A stretch of DNA of 64,000 bases, from assembly GCA_012295275.1 (NCBI GenBank), contig CM022679.1, positions 8,343,169-8,407,168 on the forward strand. Reading direction: 5' to 3'. Shown in pieces: positions 62,208 through 64,000 of the stretch. The notes under the pieces are model-generated. The model did not search any database, was not told where the DNA came from, and was given only the letters and a program-made list of their open reading frames with translations. Position numbers and translations under genes: made by a program. This DNA comes from Chrysomallon squamiferum (taxonomy: Eukaryota; Mollusca; Gastropoda; Neomphalida; Peltospiridae). Positions within the stretch are counted from its first letter, which is position 1. Each line of letters begins with the position of its first letter.

Positions 62208-63028
62208 AATCTTATTTACTATACTGTTTACTGGAAGATGTTTTCTGTAATATTCACAATAATTAATTTGTTAGATTCTCTGTGTTGTTATGTTATTAGA
62301 TTTTCGATTAGATAAAATTTTGTTTGGCCGTTTTATATTTCAATGCTCATTTTTAAATTGAAATGTAAAGGAAAAATAATGGACATGGTTGCAGTAAACA
62401 AGAAAAAAAAAAGAAGTAAACTACACACAAACATTAAAGAATTGTAAAAATATCAGACAACATTAAATAATAATAATCTGGAATGTTAAACTATACACCA
62501 AAACGTTTTAATGTTTACGTTTATTAGAAGATAAAAATACAGTTTGTGAAGATATAAATACAGTTAGTGTACATGTATTTTTCAACAATGTTTAGCAACA
62601 TCGTTTTGATAAACAAGACAGCACAAACCACCACACTTGCCTTGCACGTGCATGTCCGCATAGTAATAAACAAATAAAACAAATCTTTACATCGATCAAG
62701 TAGAACTAATTCATAACAGAACTTGAATACTGTCGTCGGATGAGGGCAGATAACTCGAATTTGAGTGACCTGACCTGGGCGTTTTTTGATTCTTGGTAAT
62801 TTAGTGTGGAATAATAACCTTTAAAATTAAAATTATTTTTTGTCGTAAACTGTAATTACTGTCGTAAACAAAAAGATGACTGCTTAATATTTCATTAATT
62901 TTCGCATGGAAGCCTTTGCCGAAACCTGTAATCGTTATGGTATGAAATCGCTACATCTAAAAGAATCAGAATTTTCAAAGCCTTTCATACACGTGTGTAT
63001 GTTAACCGTTGTTTTACACTGTTTAACC

Positions 63029-63265
63029 CAGGCATGCGCAAACGTTCTCATCTTTAACTTGACTGGCTCTACGGCCGCACACATTTCATTGTGATTACGT
63101 AATGTCTGAAAGCGAAACATATGTAAGATTTAGAATAATTTTCTAAAAGTGAACCTCTGTGACAGCCATAGGAAATTCGTGGTGTTTGAGTGTTTGTGCT
63201 GACAAAAGAGACGTTAAATGTGACGAGGTGACAACCTTCCCTCGGCCGCAAGTTGCGCACCCCTG
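63029..63265. mobile_element. Short non-autonomous hAT-type transposon (MITE)
   Basis: The ends are imperfect terminal inverted repeats: left CAGGCATGCGCAAACGTT, right (read inward) CAGGGGTGCGCAACTTGCGG, and a further GGCCGC word occurs inside both ends. Flanks gtttaacc (63021-63028) and gtttaaat (63266-63273) agree at six of eight positions, fitting an aged 8-bp target duplication. CAGGGGT...GCAA ends with 8-bp duplications are typical of hAT elements. The 237-bp body has no transposase. Confidence 0.7.
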
Positions 63266-63273
63266 GTTTAAAT

Positions 63274-64000
63274 CAACCCGAAATTCGTTAACATTTCTTA
63301 ATTAAAAAAACCCTCATAAATTCAGTTTAAATGGTGCAGAAATTTATGGGAATATGGTGTATTTTGTTTAAGTTTAAATAAGATAGATATAGATGGTAAT
63401 AGTGAGTCACAACTGAAAGCTAGATGAAAAAGTATGAAACTTTAAATCTCAAATTGTCATTTTCATTAGTCACAACAAAATTTTCACTAGTAAATTTAAA
63501 AACATAAAAACCTGATTCTCCATCTTTACAGCGCCAGTTGAAAAAAGATAAATTGGTTCGTGATTAACATAAATTTTGATTTGTGATTAATTTGGCATGC
63601 TGAGAAAAATCTTACAAATAGGTTAGCTAAGTCTAAAACCAGATGTATATAATGAAAAAGCAAACTATTTGAATTAGAATAATTTGTTTTCTGATTAGTC
63701 TAAAAATATCAGATTGTAATTTGATTTACGTACCTGTATGTTATTCACGAAATTTGAACACTGAAGATATATTTAGGATTTTGGACAAACAGCAAAATAT
63801 CCCATTACGTTAAATTTAAAAAAAAAAAAAAAAATATTTTATTAATTTCAGTAACATGTGTTGGTAAGGAATCCTCACAACAGTCATTTGGAAAGCAGTC
63901 AAGCAGTAAAGAAGCTGGGCACTCCTGTATGGGGAATGATCAATTATTGTTGATTCAATAATATCTAGGGTTACCATATTTTCATCAACCAAAGAAGACA
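63274..64000. other. Right edge, no feature recognised
   Basis: AT-rich unique sequence with one poly-A run at about 63819-63833. No exon or repeat family recognised. Confidence 0.5.

Larger units (their letters stand above)
58921..63020. other. Intergenic or intronic; simple repeats, no gene seen
   Basis: AT-rich with long A/T runs. Microsatellites are at 60321-60412, 61014-61078, 61408-61432 and 62095-62207. Two TCACGTGA palindromes lie at 60583 and 60631. Confidence 0.55.

Noticed and set aside
62024-62315. Open frames of consecutive isoleucines or methionines on both strands
   Set aside because: They are translations of the (ATG)n/(AAT)n array.

Overview
The window is AT-rich eukaryotic DNA from an intron-bearing animal, very probably a mollusc and possibly a gastropod. 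Three things point there: GT-AG spliced genes with kilobase introns, very dense microsatellites and A/T homopolymers, and decayed short interspersed elements with wording I associate with molluscan genomes ('aaagatcccttgctgc', 'taatgacaccccag', 'tggttagagcactggcctga'). Nothing prokaryotic or viral is present. The species is inference; no search was run.

Layout. (1) 738-4587, + strand: the 3' half of a prosaposin-like gene. Eight in-phase exons encode 284 residues with three six-cysteine saposin-B domains; upstream exons lie left of the window. (2) About 4.6-7.6 kb: intergenic DNA with an (AG)n array and a non-repetitive, GC-richer block at 6.65-7.15 kb that may be regulatory. (3) 7838-46826, + strand: a complete Storkhead-box gene (STOX1/STOX2/Drosophila knockout family). 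It has four coding exons, a 10.5-kb first intron, a 25.5-kb second intron, a 284-bp third intron and a large last exon. The winged-helix domain is split between exons 2 and 3. The last exon reads only through about five frame changes. (4) 46.8-52.6 kb: 3' flank made of T-rich and simple sequence. (5) 55879-52651, - strand: two exons of an SRSF3/SRSF7-type RNA-recognition motif; no RS-domain exon was found in the window. (6) 56-64 kb: no gene recognised, but two tandem-repeat fields, long microsatellites, a 29-bp minisatellite and a short hAT-type non-autonomous DNA transposon with terminal inverted repeats and a probable 8-bp target duplication.

The most interesting signals concern splicing of the two + strand genes. 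The 3' splice site of STOX exon 2 is the last unit of a decaying 31-47-bp minisatellite whose units all carry an acceptor-like cAG|GT and resemble the start of the exon. The 3' splice site of saposin exon 4 is the last of three copies of an exact 85-bp tandem repeat, each with its own acceptor. Inside STOX intron 2 there is a possible 18-nt phase-1/phase-1 microexon that would add six residues to the wing of the winged helix; 51 bp just upstream of it are perfectly duplicated 9 kb away.

The genes do not form an operon or pathway: a lysosomal lipid-hydrolysis activator precursor, a transcription factor and a splicing-factor-like protein are simply neighbours. A GGTCACGTGG box (CLEAR/E-box-like) in a saposin intron is the only visible link to known regulation, that of lysosomal genes by MiT/TFE factors.
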